Assembly (NCBI GenBank): GCA_947169115.1
Contig: CAMVOK010000008.1
Coordinates: 1 to 64,000, forward strand
DNA from: an uncultured Prevotellaceae bacterium
GTDB lineage: Bacteria; Bacteroidota; Bacteroidia; Bacteroidales; Bacteroidaceae
Direction: 5' to 3'
DNA length: 64,000 bases
Part shown: positions 25,986 to 34,756 of the stretch, piece after piece
How positions within the stretch are numbered: position 1 is the stretch's first letter
Layout of the letters: every line of letters begins with the position of its first letter
The notes under the pieces: model-generated
Database searches by the model: none
What the model saw: the letters and a program-made list of their open reading frames with translations, nothing else
What the model was told of the DNA's origin: nothing
Program-made: the position numbers and the translations under genes

Positions 25986-26110
25986 GGGTGAAGAATTAAG
26001 GGTGAAGGATGAAGGGTTAAGGATGAAGGATGTAATCGGACGGCCGTTAGGGCTACGCTTGCGTAGTTTACGGAGCAAGAAGGATTAAGGATTAGGGATG
26101 AAGGATTCGA
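25978..26110 (+). repeat. Repeat cluster after purL
   Basis: GGGTTAAGGGTGAAG phrases, a variant of the 42-bp module (26032-26081), and then GCATTATGCATTATGAATTG phrases fill the space before the chromate transporter genes. The purL stop codon lies inside the first phrase. Confidence 0.85.
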
Positions 26111-26190
26111 GCGCAGCCCTATTATGCATTATGCATTATGAATTGTGCATTATAAATTGTGCATTATAAATTATGAATTATTAAGAGTGT

Positions 26191-26724
26191 ATGTGGGAAC
26201 TGTTTAGTAATTTCTTTCGCATCGGACTGTTCACGATAGGCGGTGGCTATGCCATGATACCGCTCATCGAGGCAAAGGTGGTGGACGAAAAGCGATGGTT
26301 GGAACGCGAAGAACTGCTCGACCTGATAGCCGTGGCTCAGTCGTGTCCGGGTATATTTGCCATCAACATCGGCATCTTTATAGGCTATAAGTTGAAAGGA
26401 TTGAAAGGAGCGATTGTTACCACTTTGGGCACTGCCCTACCCTCGTTCCTCATCATCCTGGCCATCGCACTCTGTTTCCAACAGTTTCGCGACAATATCT
26501 ACGTCGAGCGTATCTTCCGTGGCATCCGTCCGGCAGTGGTTGCCCTCATTGCTGCCCCCGTATTCAAGATGGCTCGAATGGCAAAAATTAGCCGCTACAA
26601 TGTGTGGATTCCCGTCATAGCCACCCTACTTATCTGGATGATGGGGGTTAGCCCCATCTACGTGATTCTGGTGGCTGGCATTGGCGGTTACATCTACGGA
26701 CAAGTCAACGACGGTAAATTGTAA
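26191..26724 (+). CDS. Chromate transporter, N-terminal half type
   Basis: The 177-residue membrane protein is a half-size CHR family member. FRIGLFTIGGGYAMIPLIE and the AQSCPGIFAINIGIFIGYKLKG segment are the CHR signatures, and five to six hydrophobic helices follow. A second half-size gene lies 93 bp downstream, so the two likely form a heterodimer. CHR proteins export chromate, but the natural substrate in gut-type anaerobes is uncertain. Start ATG at 26191. Confidence 0.88.
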   Translation: MWELFSNFFRIGLFTIGGGYAMIPLIEAKVVDEKRWLEREELLDLIAVAQSCPGIFAINIGIFIGYKLKGLKGAIVTTLGTALPSFLIILAIALCFQQFRDNIYVERIFRGIRPAVVALIAAPVFKMARMAKISRYNVWIPVIATLLIWMMGVSPIYVILVAGIGGYIYGQVNDGKL

Positions 26725-26737
26725 TGCACAAACAACC

Positions 26738-26815
26738 ATAATTCGCACCTCGTAATTCGTAACTCGCAATTCGTAACTCATAATTCGTAACTCGTAATTC
26801 ATAACTCGTACTTCC
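26738..26815 (+). repeat. AATTCGTAACTC tandem 12-mer
   Basis: About six degenerate copies of a 12-bp phrase fill the gap between the two chromate transporter genes. Related phrases occur inside the GH127 gene at about 31560-31630. Confidence 0.85.
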
Positions 26816-26817
26816 CA

Positions 26818-27396
26818 ATGCTTGCTCTCTTTATACTATTATTCCTGACCTTCTTCCAAATTGGTCTTTTCGGCTTTGGCGGTGGATATGCCATGATATC
26901 GATGATTCAGGGTGAGGTGGTTAATCACTATCACTGGATGTCCAACGGTCAGTTTACAGACATTGTGGCCATCAGCCAAATGACTCCAGGACCTATTGGT
27001 ATTAACTCTGCTACCTATGTAGGATATACCGCGCTCACCAATGCCGGGCATGCCTGGTATTGGGGTGTGCTGGGCAGTGCCATCGCCACTTTTGCCGTGG
27101 TGCTTCCCTCGCTCATACTGATGATCATAATTAGCCGTTTCCTCATGGCCTACAAGCACCACCCCATCGTAGAGCACGTATTTTCATGGCTCCGTCCTGC
27201 CGTGGTCGGCTTATTGGCAGCGGCCTCCCTCTGTCTGATGACCGAGGAGAATTTCTCTACTCCCAGCCAATGTCCTTGGCAGTTCTGGATAAGCGTAGGC
27301 TTGTTCCTCTTTGCCTTTGTCTCCACAACGGTTTACAAAATGAATCCCATCCGCGTCATATGCCTATGTGGCGTGGCCGGCCTACTTTTGATGTAA
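26818..27396 (+). CDS. Chromate transporter, second half
   Basis: The 192-residue partner has FFQIGLFGFGGGYAMISMIQ and SQMTPGPIGINSATYVGY, the CHR motifs of the second half, with about six hydrophobic segments. It pairs with the gene at 26191. Translation coupling is unlikely because a repeat spacer separates them, but a shared transcript is plausible. Confidence 0.88.
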   Translation: MLALFILLFLTFFQIGLFGFGGGYAMISMIQGEVVNHYHWMSNGQFTDIVAISQMTPGPIGINSATYVGYTALTNAGHAWYWGVLGSAIATFAVVLPSLILMIIISRFLMAYKHHPIVEHVFSWLRPAVVGLLAAASLCLMTEENFSTPSQCPWQFWISVGLFLFAFVSTTVYKMNPIRVICLCGVAGLLLM

Positions 27397-27398
27397 AA

Positions 27399-27583
27399 TA
27401 ACGTGAACTCTTGCACAGCAAGCGGTAGAAGCCGTTTACGACGAAAACGATTAGGGTCGGCAAATGATTCGAATAATTCGAATAGACTACGTCTATATTT
27501 GATTTTTGAGTGAGAAATTTGTATGATTTGTACCATTCGCCGTAAAATCAACATCTGTAGGTAAATTCATAAAACTGACGTTA
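27399..27583 (-). mobile_element. Terminal-inverted-repeat element, copy B (185 bp)
   Basis: This copy is inverted relative to copies A and C. Read on the minus strand it starts TAACGTCAG and ends GTTCACGTTA. It shares the ACGGCGAATGGTACAAATCATAC, ATCAAATATAGACGTAGTC and TTCGAAT blocks. It lacks the internal 42-bp-type module present in A and C but has CTTGCTGTGCAAG near one end. It begins 3 bp after the stop of the chromate transporter gene. Confidence 0.8.
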
Positions 27584-27617
27584 AATAAAGGAATCGCCTA
27601 AAGTTTCTCGAAAAATC

Positions 27618-27649
27618 CTTGGCTGTTTAACTTTATCGCACTACCTTTG
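27618..27649 (+). promoter_or_regulatory. Promoter of the small secreted protein gene
   Basis: CTTG (27618-27621) and TACCTTTG (27642-27649) are 20 bp apart, 28 bp before the ATG. Confidence 0.6.
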
Positions 27650-27677
27650 TCATACAATTATACAAAACCGAAGGACA

Positions 27678-28118
27678 ATGAGAATAAACAAACTGTTCAT
27701 GGTTTGCCTGATGGCAATACTTGTTACCTTTGCGGGCAACACTACAGCTACGGCTGGAATGAAAAGCGAAATGAGAGTAAACTACGTGCTCCAGAACCTG
27801 GGCATAAAGCGTGATGTACAGGAAAAACTAAGACCCCTACTCGTCAGTTATCTGGCCGACAAGAAGGTGGCCAACAAAGAGTACGACTCACTGAAGGACA
27901 AACTAAAACCCAGTATTGAAGCCGGCACCATCACCGACAAACAGGCCCAAAAACTACTCGACCTGAAATGGGCTTCTGATGAAAAGGAACTGGCCGTGAA
28001 ACGTGAATACGAGACAAAGTTCAAGACCGTACTCTCGGCCAAGAAGACCTACCTCTGCTTCGACCTGCTCAACGACAAGAAGAGCAAGATTTCGGGACAA
28101 GACAAAGATGATGATTAA
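27678..28118 (+). CDS. Small secreted helical protein, function unknown
   Basis: The 146-residue product has a signal peptide (MRINKLFMVCLMAILVTFAG) and then a highly charged, mainly helical domain with the pattern LRPLLVSYLADKK...EYDSLKDKLK, ending in an acidic SGQDKDDD tail. It resembles small periplasmic proteins of Bacteroidales in general form. I do not recognise a named family. It has its own promoter and lies upstream of menA. Confidence 0.6.
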   Translation: MRINKLFMVCLMAILVTFAGNTTATAGMKSEMRVNYVLQNLGIKRDVQEKLRPLLVSYLADKKVANKEYDSLKDKLKPSIEAGTITDKQAQKLLDLKWASDEKELAVKREYETKFKTVLSAKKTYLCFDLLNDKKSKISGQDKDDD

Positions 28119-28181
28119 CATCTCATCCATTCTATCAACTCTATTTATTCCATTACTCCCATCAAACCTATCAAACCCATA

Positions 28182-29075
28182 ATAACCAATTCCCCCAGAG
28201 CATGGTATCTGGCAGCGCGTCCCAAAACTCTAACTGGGGCGCTTGCACCTGTTATCGTAGGTCTGTCATCGGCATGGGTCAACGATTGCTTCATCTGGCA
28301 ACCGGCACTCCTTTGCGCACTATTTGCCCTGCTTATGCAGATTGATGCCAACCTCGTCAACGACTATCTCGACTACAAGAACGGCACCGACAAAGCCGAC
28401 CGTCTGGGACCCGAACGTGCATGCAGCCAAGGATGGATTACTCCCCGAGCCATGCTCTGCGGTATTGTTCTGGTCACCCTTGCAGCCTGTGCCACTGGCT
28501 ATCCCCTCATCTACTGGGGCGGTCTGTGGATGATTGTCATCGGTGTTGCCTGTGTAATTGGGTGTTTCATCTACAGTCTGCTCTTCTCGCGCATCGCTTT
28601 GGGCGACCTCCTTGTCATTCTGTTCTTCGGCATCGTGCCCGTATGCGCCACTTTCTACCTACAGGTACATCCCCTACACCCCCAAATACCTATTACCCAA
28701 TACCCACTTTCGATTCTTCAAGCCGGGTTGGCCATGGGATTGGTAACCGACTGCCTCCTGCTGGTCAACAACTACCGCGACCGCGACACCGACCGTCATG
28801 CAGGGAGACAGACGCTGGTCACTAAAATCGGCCCCAAAGCTACAGAATGGACATACCTGCTCTTTGGTGTGATTGCCGTTTTCCTATGTTTCTCCAGAAG
28901 TTTTCTCGTTGTTCTGTACCTGCCCTTACACATCTTCAACTGGCGTCAAATGGTATATTATCACGAGGGACGCATCCTCAATGCTGTACTCAGCAAGACG
29001 GCTCTGGCCATCATTCTCTTTGCCCTTCTATATAGTATTGGCAGAGTTCTAGAGATTTGCCTTCCCCCCATGTAA
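28182..29075 (+). CDS. menA: 1,4-dihydroxy-2-naphthoate polyprenyltransferase (UbiA family)
   Basis: MenA attaches the polyprenyl tail in menaquinone synthesis. AWYLAARPKTLTGALAPV (from 28200) is the usual N-terminal region, and NDYLDYKNGTDKADR is the Mg-prenyl diphosphate motif; YRDRDTDRHAGRQTL is the second. About eight membrane segments follow. The conserved N-terminus is in one open frame back to a stop at 28113, but that stretch has no ATG, GTG or TTG. The first ATG (28335) is inside the protein, after the first membrane segment. I place the start at ATA 28182, a guess. ATT at 28152 or 28143 are options, and a sequence error is possible. Confidence 0.8.
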   Translation: MTNSPRAWYLAARPKTLTGALAPVIVGLSSAWVNDCFIWQPALLCALFALLMQIDANLVNDYLDYKNGTDKADRLGPERACSQGWITPRAMLCGIVLVTLAACATGYPLIYWGGLWMIVIGVACVIGCFIYSLLFSRIALGDLLVILFFGIVPVCATFYLQVHPLHPQIPITQYPLSILQAGLAMGLVTDCLLLVNNYRDRDTDRHAGRQTLVTKIGPKATEWTYLLFGVIAVFLCFSRSFLVVLYLPLHIFNWRQMVYYHEGRILNAVLSKTALAIILFALLYSIGRVLEICLPPM

Positions 29076-29197
29076 TTTGCCTCATAAGGAAACATAGACC
29101 ATAGGTTTTATGTTTTCTCTTTGTAAAGAGTCTTGTTTACTTGCACATCCCAAAATATTTTGCGATATTTGTAAGCAAAATATAACAAGCAAGAAAC

Positions 29198-30898
29198 ATG
29201 GCACAACAAACAGACGACAAGAAGATTATCTTCTCGATGGTAGGCGTAAGCAAAACCATCCAACAGAACCAAAAACAAGTACTCAAGAACATCTACCTCT
29301 CGTTCTTCTACGGAGCGAAGATTGGCATCATCGGATTGAATGGTGCAGGTAAATCGACGCTGATGAAAATCATCGCCGGTCTCGACCAACAATATCAGGG
29401 GCAGGTAGTGTTCGCCCCGGGTTACTCTGTGGGTTACCTGCCTCAGGACCCACAGCTCGACGACCAGAAGACGGTCATCGACGTGGTGAAAGAGGGCGTG
29501 CAGAACATCGTAGATGCATTGACCGAATACGAAGAGATTAACCAGAAGTTCGGTCTGCCCGAATACTACGAGGACGAAGACAAGATGAACCAGCTATTTG
29601 CCCGTCAAGGCGAGTTACAGGATATCATCGATGCCACCGATGCATGGAACCTCGATAGCCGTCTGGAACGTGCGATGGATGCCCTGCGCTGCCCACCAGC
29701 CGACCAACTTTGTGGTGTGCTCTCAGGGGGTGAACGTCGCCGTGTGGCCCTGTGCCGACTGCTTCTTCAGAAACCTGATGTGCTGCTCCTCGATGAACCT
29801 ACCAACCATCTCGATGCAGAGAGTATCGACTGGTTGGAACAGCACTTGCAACAATACGAAGGCACAGTCATCTGCGTCACCCACGACCGCTACTTCCTCG
29901 ATGATGTGGCTGGTTGGATTCTGGAACTCGACCGCGGCGAAGGCATACCCTGGAAAGGCAACTATTCTTCATGGCTTGAACAGAAGACCAAGCGCATGGA
30001 ACAGGAGGAGAAAGTGGCCTCGAAGCGGCGCAAGACCCTCGAACGTGAATTGGAGTGGGTGCGCATGGCTCCCAAGGCGCGTCAGGCAAAGGGAAAGGCT
30101 CGTCTGAACTCCTACGACAAGATGCTGAACGAGGAACAGAAGGAACGTGAGGAAAAACTGGAGATATTCATCCCCAATGGTCCGCGCTTAGGCAATAAAG
30201 TTATCGAAGCCCACGGAGTGTCGAAAGCCTACGGCGATAAGGTGCTCATAAAGGACCTCGAATTTATGCTTCCTCCCAACGGCATCGTGGGTGTCATCGG
30301 TCCCAACGGAGCAGGCAAGACCACCCTCTTCCGTATGATTATGGGCTTGGAGAAACCCGACAGTGGTACCTTCGAGGTGGGCGAAACAGTGAAACTCGCC
30401 TATGTGGACCAAAGCCACCACGACATCAAGGCCGACCAGAGTGTATATCAGGTAATCAGTCAAGGCAATGAACTCATCCGCATGGGTGGTCGCGACATCA
30501 ACGTCCGTGCCTACCTCTCTCGCTTCAACTTCTCTGGTGCCGACCAGGAGAAGAAATGTGGCGTTCTCTCAGGTGGTGAGCGTAACCGTCTTCATTTGGC
30601 TATGGCTCTGAAGCAAGAGGGCAACGTACTCCTCCTCGACGAACCCACCAACGACATAGACGTGAACACCTTACGCGCCCTTGAGGAAGGTCTGGAATCC
30701 TTCGCCGGATGTGCCGTCGTGATTAGTCATGACCGTTGGTTCCTCGACCGCATCTGCACCCACATTCTCGCCTATGAGGGCGACGGCAAGGTATTCTTCT
30801 TCGAAGGCTCCTACTCCGAATACGAAGCCAACAAGTGCAAGCGTCTCGGCATCGAAGAACCCAAACGTGCAAGATACAGAAAACTCATGGAGGACTAA
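29198..30898 (+). CDS. ettA: Energy-dependent translational throttle protein EttA (ABC-F)
   Basis: This 566-residue soluble ABC-F protein has two ATPase domains. The first has GLNGAGKST, LSGGERRR and LLDEPTNHLD; the second has GPNGAGKTT, LSGGERNR and LLDEPTNDID. No membrane domain is present. A charged linker (KTKRMEQEEK...) sits between them, as in EttA. EttA gates the ribosome E site according to energy level. Length matches EttA rather than Uup. The C-terminus is followed within 10 bp by copy C of the terminal-repeat element. Confidence 0.93.
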   Translation: MAQQTDDKKIIFSMVGVSKTIQQNQKQVLKNIYLSFFYGAKIGIIGLNGAGKSTLMKIIAGLDQQYQGQVVFAPGYSVGYLPQDPQLDDQKTVIDVVKEGVQNIVDALTEYEEINQKFGLPEYYEDEDKMNQLFARQGELQDIIDATDAWNLDSRLERAMDALRCPPADQLCGVLSGGERRRVALCRLLLQKPDVLLLDEPTNHLDAESIDWLEQHLQQYEGTVICVTHDRYFLDDVAGWILELDRGEGIPWKGNYSSWLEQKTKRMEQEEKVASKRRKTLERELEWVRMAPKARQAKGKARLNSYDKMLNEEQKEREEKLEIFIPNGPRLGNKVIEAHGVSKAYGDKVLIKDLEFMLPPNGIVGVIGPNGAGKTTLFRMIMGLEKPDSGTFEVGETVKLAYVDQSHHDIKADQSVYQVISQGNELIRMGGRDINVRAYLSRFNFSGADQEKKCGVLSGGERNRLHLAMALKQEGNVLLLDEPTNDIDVNTLRALEEGLESFAGCAVVISHDRWFLDRICTHILAYEGDGKVFFFEGSYSEYEANKCKRLGIEEPKRARYRKLMED

Positions 30899-30905
30899 TA
30901 TAATC

Positions 30906-31098
30906 TAACGTCAGTTCGACGAATTTTCCTACATAGATTTTTTTGACGGCGAATGATACAAATCATACGAAATCGGACGCCCATAGGGCTACGCTTGCCG
31001 TGCAAGAATTTCTCATTCTAACATCAAATATAGACGTAGTCTATTCGAATTATTCGAATCATTCGCCGACACTAATAGTTTTCGTCGAACTCACGTTA
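30906..31098 (+). mobile_element. Terminal-inverted-repeat element, copy C (193 bp)
   Basis: The ends TAACGTCAGTTCGACGAA (30906-30923) and TTCGTCGAACTCACGTTA (31081-31098) are inverted copies with one mismatch. This is the best preserved of three copies. It contains the 42-bp-type module at 30971-31010. Both ends carry TA, compatible with a TA-targeting element, but no longer target duplication is seen. Confidence 0.85.
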
Positions 31099-31161
31099 AT
31101 CTAGAGATACTAGAGATTCTATAGTCACTATAGGAACTATAAACGAAGCATCCATAATAGC

Positions 31162-33309
31162 ATGAAACGCCTATCATTTATCATTTATCATTTATCATTT
31201 ATTATTTTTTGTTTTTTATTTATTGTTTCTGCCTACGCCCAGACCTACCCCATCTCGCCCGTACCGTTCACAAGCGTAAGTATAGGGGAGGAGACATTCT
31301 GGGGACAGCGTCTGAAGGCCAGCCGCGACGTGACCATACCCTTAGCGTTTTCGAAGTGTGAGTCGGAAGGACGATACAGGAACTTCGAAATTGCCGCACT
31401 TCAGCTGCAGGGAAAAGGGACAGAAAACGCATCGCCCACATTCAAAGAGAAATTTGACGGAAACTGGAGCGAAATGAAGATTGGTGGTTTCTCGTTCGAT
31501 GATACCGATGTGTATAAGACGATAGAGGGGGCGAGCTACCATCTTCTATATCCCGAGTTACGAAGTCCGAATTACGAGTTACGAGTGTCTGGCGAGAAAG
31601 GGAACTCGGACTTCGTAATTCGTAATTTGAAAGTATACATCGACAGTGTACTGGCCATCGTGGCGAAGGCTCAGGAGGCTGACGGTTACCTCTATACGGC
31701 GAGGACGATGAATCCTAAACACCCTCACGAGTGGGCTGGCATGAAGCGGTGGGAAAAAGAGGAGGACCTGAGCCACGAACTTTACAACCTTGGCCACATG
31801 GTGGAGGGAGCCATCGCACACTATCAGGCTACGGGAGAGCGCACGTTTCTCGACATTGCCATCCGCTATGCCGACTGCGTATGTCGCGAGGTTGGTCCCA
31901 ATCCGGGGCAGACGTGTGTGGTACCAGGCCATCAGATTGCCGAGATGGCATTGGCCAAACTCTATACAGTGACGGGCGACAAGAAGTATCTGGACGAAGC
32001 AAAGTTCCTGCTTGACTATCGCGGAAAAACCACAATCAAGCATGAATACAGTCAGGCACACAAACCCGTCATAGAACAGGACGAGGCTGTAGGCCATGCC
32101 GTTAGAGCCGCATATATGTATAGTGGCATGGCCGACGTAGCTGCCCTCACGGGCGACACGGCATACATCCGTGCCATCGACCGCATCTGGGAAAACATCG
32201 TCGGTAAGAAGATGTACATCACAGGAGGCATTGGGAGCACCTCAAACGGCGAAGCCTTTGGAAAGAACTACGAACTGCCCAACATGACGGCCTACTGCGA
32301 AACGTGCGCCGCCATCGGCAATGTCTATGTCAACCACCGACTGTTCCTGCTACATGGCGAATCGAAGTATTACGACGTTCTGGAACGTACTCTGTATAAT
32401 GGAGTCATCTCGGGCATGTCGCTTGACGGCGGTGCGTTCTTCTACCCAAACCCGTTGGAATCAAAAGGGCAGCACCAACGCAAAGCATGGTTCGGGTGTG
32501 CATGCTGTCCCTCAAACCTCTGCCGTTTCATCCCCTCCGTACCAGGTTATTTCTACCAAACACATGAGCGCGACATTTACGTCAATCTCTTTGGTGGAAA
32601 CACAGCCACACTAAAGGTTATGGACAAGAAAGTTGTGCTCACCCAAGAAACAAACTACCCTTGGGAAGGTGACATTGCACTCACCATCGAGGAAAACAAG
32701 GCTGGACAATTCCGTCTGCGCATCCGCATCCCCGGATGGCTACAGAACCGCCCCGTGCCCAGTAACCTGTACACCTACAGCGACAATAAGAGCCTCAACT
32801 ATTCCATTAAGGTGAACGGCGAAGAAATGGTAAATGGAAAATTAGAAGACGGCTATTTCAACATCGATCGCAAATGGAAGAAGGGCGACCGCGTAGAGAT
32901 TCACTTCGAGATGGAGCCCCGACTGGTGACAGCACGCAAAGAAGTAGAAGCTGACCGCGGACGTGCCTGCATCGAGCGTGGTCCTCTGGTCTATTGTGCC
33001 GAGTGGCCAGAAAACTCTTTCGACATTGGTGGCATATTATTGAACCAACGACCTACATTCAAGGTCAATAATTATCAATTATCAATTATCAATTATCAAT
33101 TAAAAACGATAGTGACTGACGCCCAGCAACTGAGTTTCGACAATAGTGGCAAGCTCACCACCCGCGATGTCCGCCTTACGCTCATCCCCTACTATGCTTG
33201 GAACCATCGTGGTCCTGGTCGCATGATGGTGTGGCTGCCATGGACACTTCAGGCCGCATCAGCAACTCCAGCCGACGAAAATTCATCGGTCTCCGCAAAC
33301 AAGCATTAA
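31162..33309 (+). CDS. GH127 family glycoside hydrolase (beta-L-arabinofuranosidase type)
   Basis: The 715-residue secreted enzyme belongs to the former DUF1680 family, GH127. The zinc ligands and nucleophile of the family fall at E380, C382 and C448-C449, in YCETCAAIGN and FGCACCPSN. The signal peptide MKRLSFIIYHLSFIIFCFLF is encoded by an ATTTATCATTTATC tandem. Two in-frame inserts are visible: residues about 131-157 (YPELRSPNYELR...), from ACGAGTTACGAAGTCC phrases, and about 634-649 (NNYQLSIINYQLSI), from TCAATTATCAATTA phrases. The predicted activity is release of L-arabinofuranose from plant glycans; exact substrate inferred. Confidence 0.9.
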   Translation: MKRLSFIIYHLSFIIFCFLFIVSAYAQTYPISPVPFTSVSIGEETFWGQRLKASRDVTIPLAFSKCESEGRYRNFEIAALQLQGKGTENASPTFKEKFDGNWSEMKIGGFSFDDTDVYKTIEGASYHLLYPELRSPNYELRVSGEKGNSDFVIRNLKVYIDSVLAIVAKAQEADGYLYTARTMNPKHPHEWAGMKRWEKEEDLSHELYNLGHMVEGAIAHYQATGERTFLDIAIRYADCVCREVGPNPGQTCVVPGHQIAEMALAKLYTVTGDKKYLDEAKFLLDYRGKTTIKHEYSQAHKPVIEQDEAVGHAVRAAYMYSGMADVAALTGDTAYIRAIDRIWENIVGKKMYITGGIGSTSNGEAFGKNYELPNMTAYCETCAAIGNVYVNHRLFLLHGESKYYDVLERTLYNGVISGMSLDGGAFFYPNPLESKGQHQRKAWFGCACCPSNLCRFIPSVPGYFYQTHERDIYVNLFGGNTATLKVMDKKVVLTQETNYPWEGDIALTIEENKAGQFRLRIRIPGWLQNRPVPSNLYTYSDNKSLNYSIKVNGEEMVNGKLEDGYFNIDRKWKKGDRVEIHFEMEPRLVTARKEVEADRGRACIERGPLVYCAEWPENSFDIGGILLNQRPTFKVNNYQLSIINYQLKTIVTDAQQLSFDNSGKLTTRDVRLTLIPYYAWNHRGPGRMMVWLPWTLQAASATPADENSSVSANKH
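31553..31632 (+). repeat. AATTACGAGTTACGA phrases inside the GH127 gene
   Basis: GAGTTACGAAGTCCGAATTACG and a partly inverted copy (CTTCGTAATTCGTAATT) add about 25 codons in frame before the conserved YIDSVLAIVAKAQE segment. The phrase matches the 12-mer tandem at 26738-26815. Confidence 0.8.
33062..33108 (+). repeat. TCAATTATCAATTA phrases inside the GH127 gene
   Basis: Four near-perfect copies of a 10-11 bp phrase add about 15 codons near the C-terminus without breaking frame. Confidence 0.85.
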
Positions 33310-33323
33310 GAAAAGACAATAAA

Positions 33324-33731
33324 CTACAATTCCATAAGGGCAGTGACTTTCCAGTTGTTGCCCTTTTCCTTTTGTAAAGTCATGCAAAACTGTCGTTCCC
33401 CAATATGACCTGGCAAATCGACACTATCGAGCAGGAGGGCATCAGTGGCAACAAGTGTGACGATGCACGAATCTCCCCAGTCCTCCATGCCTTCGGATGC
33501 TACTTGTGGTTCATTCTCATTTATCAGCTCTACTTCCGCCTGTGTCAAGTTTGATATACGCCAGCGCATTTGTTCCATGACCTTAGGGGTGGCTATACGC
33601 TCAGCATCCGCATATCGGCAATCGAGATAAGCCATGAGGAAACGCTCTGCCACACGCTCGGGCTTTGATTTTTCCTGACAAGAAGTCATTAGCAAGGAAA
33701 TGAGCATGAGTAATAAGCACGTTCGCTTCAT
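33324..33731 (-). CDS. Small lipoprotein, function unknown
   Basis: The 135-residue protein has a lipobox LLMTSC with C18 as the lipidated residue. The mature part, AERFLMAYLDCRYADAERIATPKV...VTLQKEKGNNWKVTALMEL, has the look of an NTF2-like/DUF4878 lipoprotein: a helical start and a strand pair ending WKV. It is convergent with the GH127 gene, with only 14 bp between them. Function unknown. Confidence 0.7.
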   Translation of the reverse strand: MKRTCLLLMLISLLMTSCQEKSKPERVAERFLMAYLDCRYADAERIATPKVMEQMRWRISNLTQAEVELINENEPQVASEGMEDWGDSCIVTLVATDALLLDSVDLPGHIGERQFCMTLQKEKGNNWKVTALMEL

Positions 33732-33800
33732 ATTCGTATTATTTTTGGCAAAGTTACAAATAATTTTTAACTTTTAATTTTTAATTTTTAATTAATATTG

Positions 33801-33808
33801 TATCTTTG
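33801..33808 (+). promoter_or_regulatory. -7 element of the WalJ-like gene
   Basis: TATCTTTG ends in the G of an upstream in-frame GTG at 33808, which therefore cannot be the start. It supports the ATG at 33829. Confidence 0.65.
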
Positions 33809-33828
33809 TGTCGAAAACAATAACCCAA

Positions 33829-34638
33829 ATGATAAAATTCCTATGTTTGGGGAGTGGCAGTAGTGGAAACTGCTACTACCTCAAAACCGAAAAATGTAGT
33901 ATATTAATAGATGCCGGAATCCCCATTAGGACAACAAAAAAGTTGCTCCAGCAATATGGTTTCTCCCTGGAAGCCGTAGATGGCATCTTCATTACTCACG
34001 ACCATGCCGACCACATCAAGGCCGTTGGTTCGTTGGCCAACGACATGGGCAAACTCATATATGCCACAGAAAAAGTACACATCGGCATCAACAACAACTA
34101 TTGCACCATATCCAAAGTAACAGAACCCAGTCGTCGTTATCTCTACAAAGGCGAGACGTGCCTGATAGGGGATCTACGGATAACCCCCTTCGAAGTCTCG
34201 CACGACAGTAGCGACTGTGTGGGCTACCGCATCCAGCAAGACGACCTCACCTTTTGTCTGGCCACCGATGTCGGCGAGATAACTCCTGCCGTAGCCGAAG
34301 CCATTGGCGAGGCAAATTACCTTGTGCTCGAAGCTAACCACGACGAGGAGATGTTACAGCAAGGCCCCTACCCCAACTATCTGAAAGGGCGCATCCGTTC
34401 CAATCGTGGTCATCTCTCGAACCGTCAGTGTGCCGATGCACTCATCACCTACGGATCGCCCAAGCTACGTCACGTATGGCTCTGTCACCTAAGCGAGGAG
34501 AACAACCACCCCGAACTGGCCCGAAAGACCGTAGAGGCCGTACTTCGTAGCTATGGCATCGTTGCCGGCACCGATTTCCAACTAACGATACTGAACCGTC
34601 AAACACCGACAGGAACATTCGAGCTGGAACTGGAATAA
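33829..34638 (+). CDS. WalJ/YycJ-like metallo-beta-lactamase-fold hydrolase
   Basis: The 269-residue protein starts MIKFLCLGSGSSGNCYYL, the usual N-terminus of the WalJ family. THDHADHIKAV is the HxHxDH zinc motif, and later histidines occur in EVSHDS and LEANHDEEML, with SNRGHLSN and WLCHLSEENNHPELA near the end. Family members are thought to act in DNA or cell-wall related processes; the substrate is unknown. It has its own promoter and is followed by the tRNA-Lys gene. Confidence 0.9.
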   Translation: MIKFLCLGSGSSGNCYYLKTEKCSILIDAGIPIRTTKKLLQQYGFSLEAVDGIFITHDHADHIKAVGSLANDMGKLIYATEKVHIGINNNYCTISKVTEPSRRYLYKGETCLIGDLRITPFEVSHDSSDCVGYRIQQDDLTFCLATDVGEITPAVAEAIGEANYLVLEANHDEEMLQQGPYPNYLKGRIRSNRGHLSNRQCADALITYGSPKLRHVWLCHLSEENNHPELARKTVEAVLRSYGIVAGTDFQLTILNRQTPTGTFELELE

Positions 34639-34704
34639 GACAATACATACAAGCCCTCGGAGAAGAAGGAAAAATCAACTTTTTTAAACTTTTTCGCCAA
34701 AAGG

Positions 34705-34736
34705 TTTGGTCAATTCATAAGAATGTAGTACCTTTG
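34705..34736 (+). promoter_or_regulatory. Promoter of the tRNA-Lys gene
   Basis: TTTG (34705-34708) and TACCTTTG (34729-34736) are 20 bp apart, a full consensus promoter 20 bp before the tRNA. Confidence 0.8.
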
Positions 34737-34756
34737 CACTCGCAAACAAGAAAGAT

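Noticed and set aside
30906..31098. Rho-independent terminator for ettA
   Set aside because: The inverted ends are 157 bp apart and the same unit occurs elsewhere in both orientations, which fits a mobile repeat better than a terminator.
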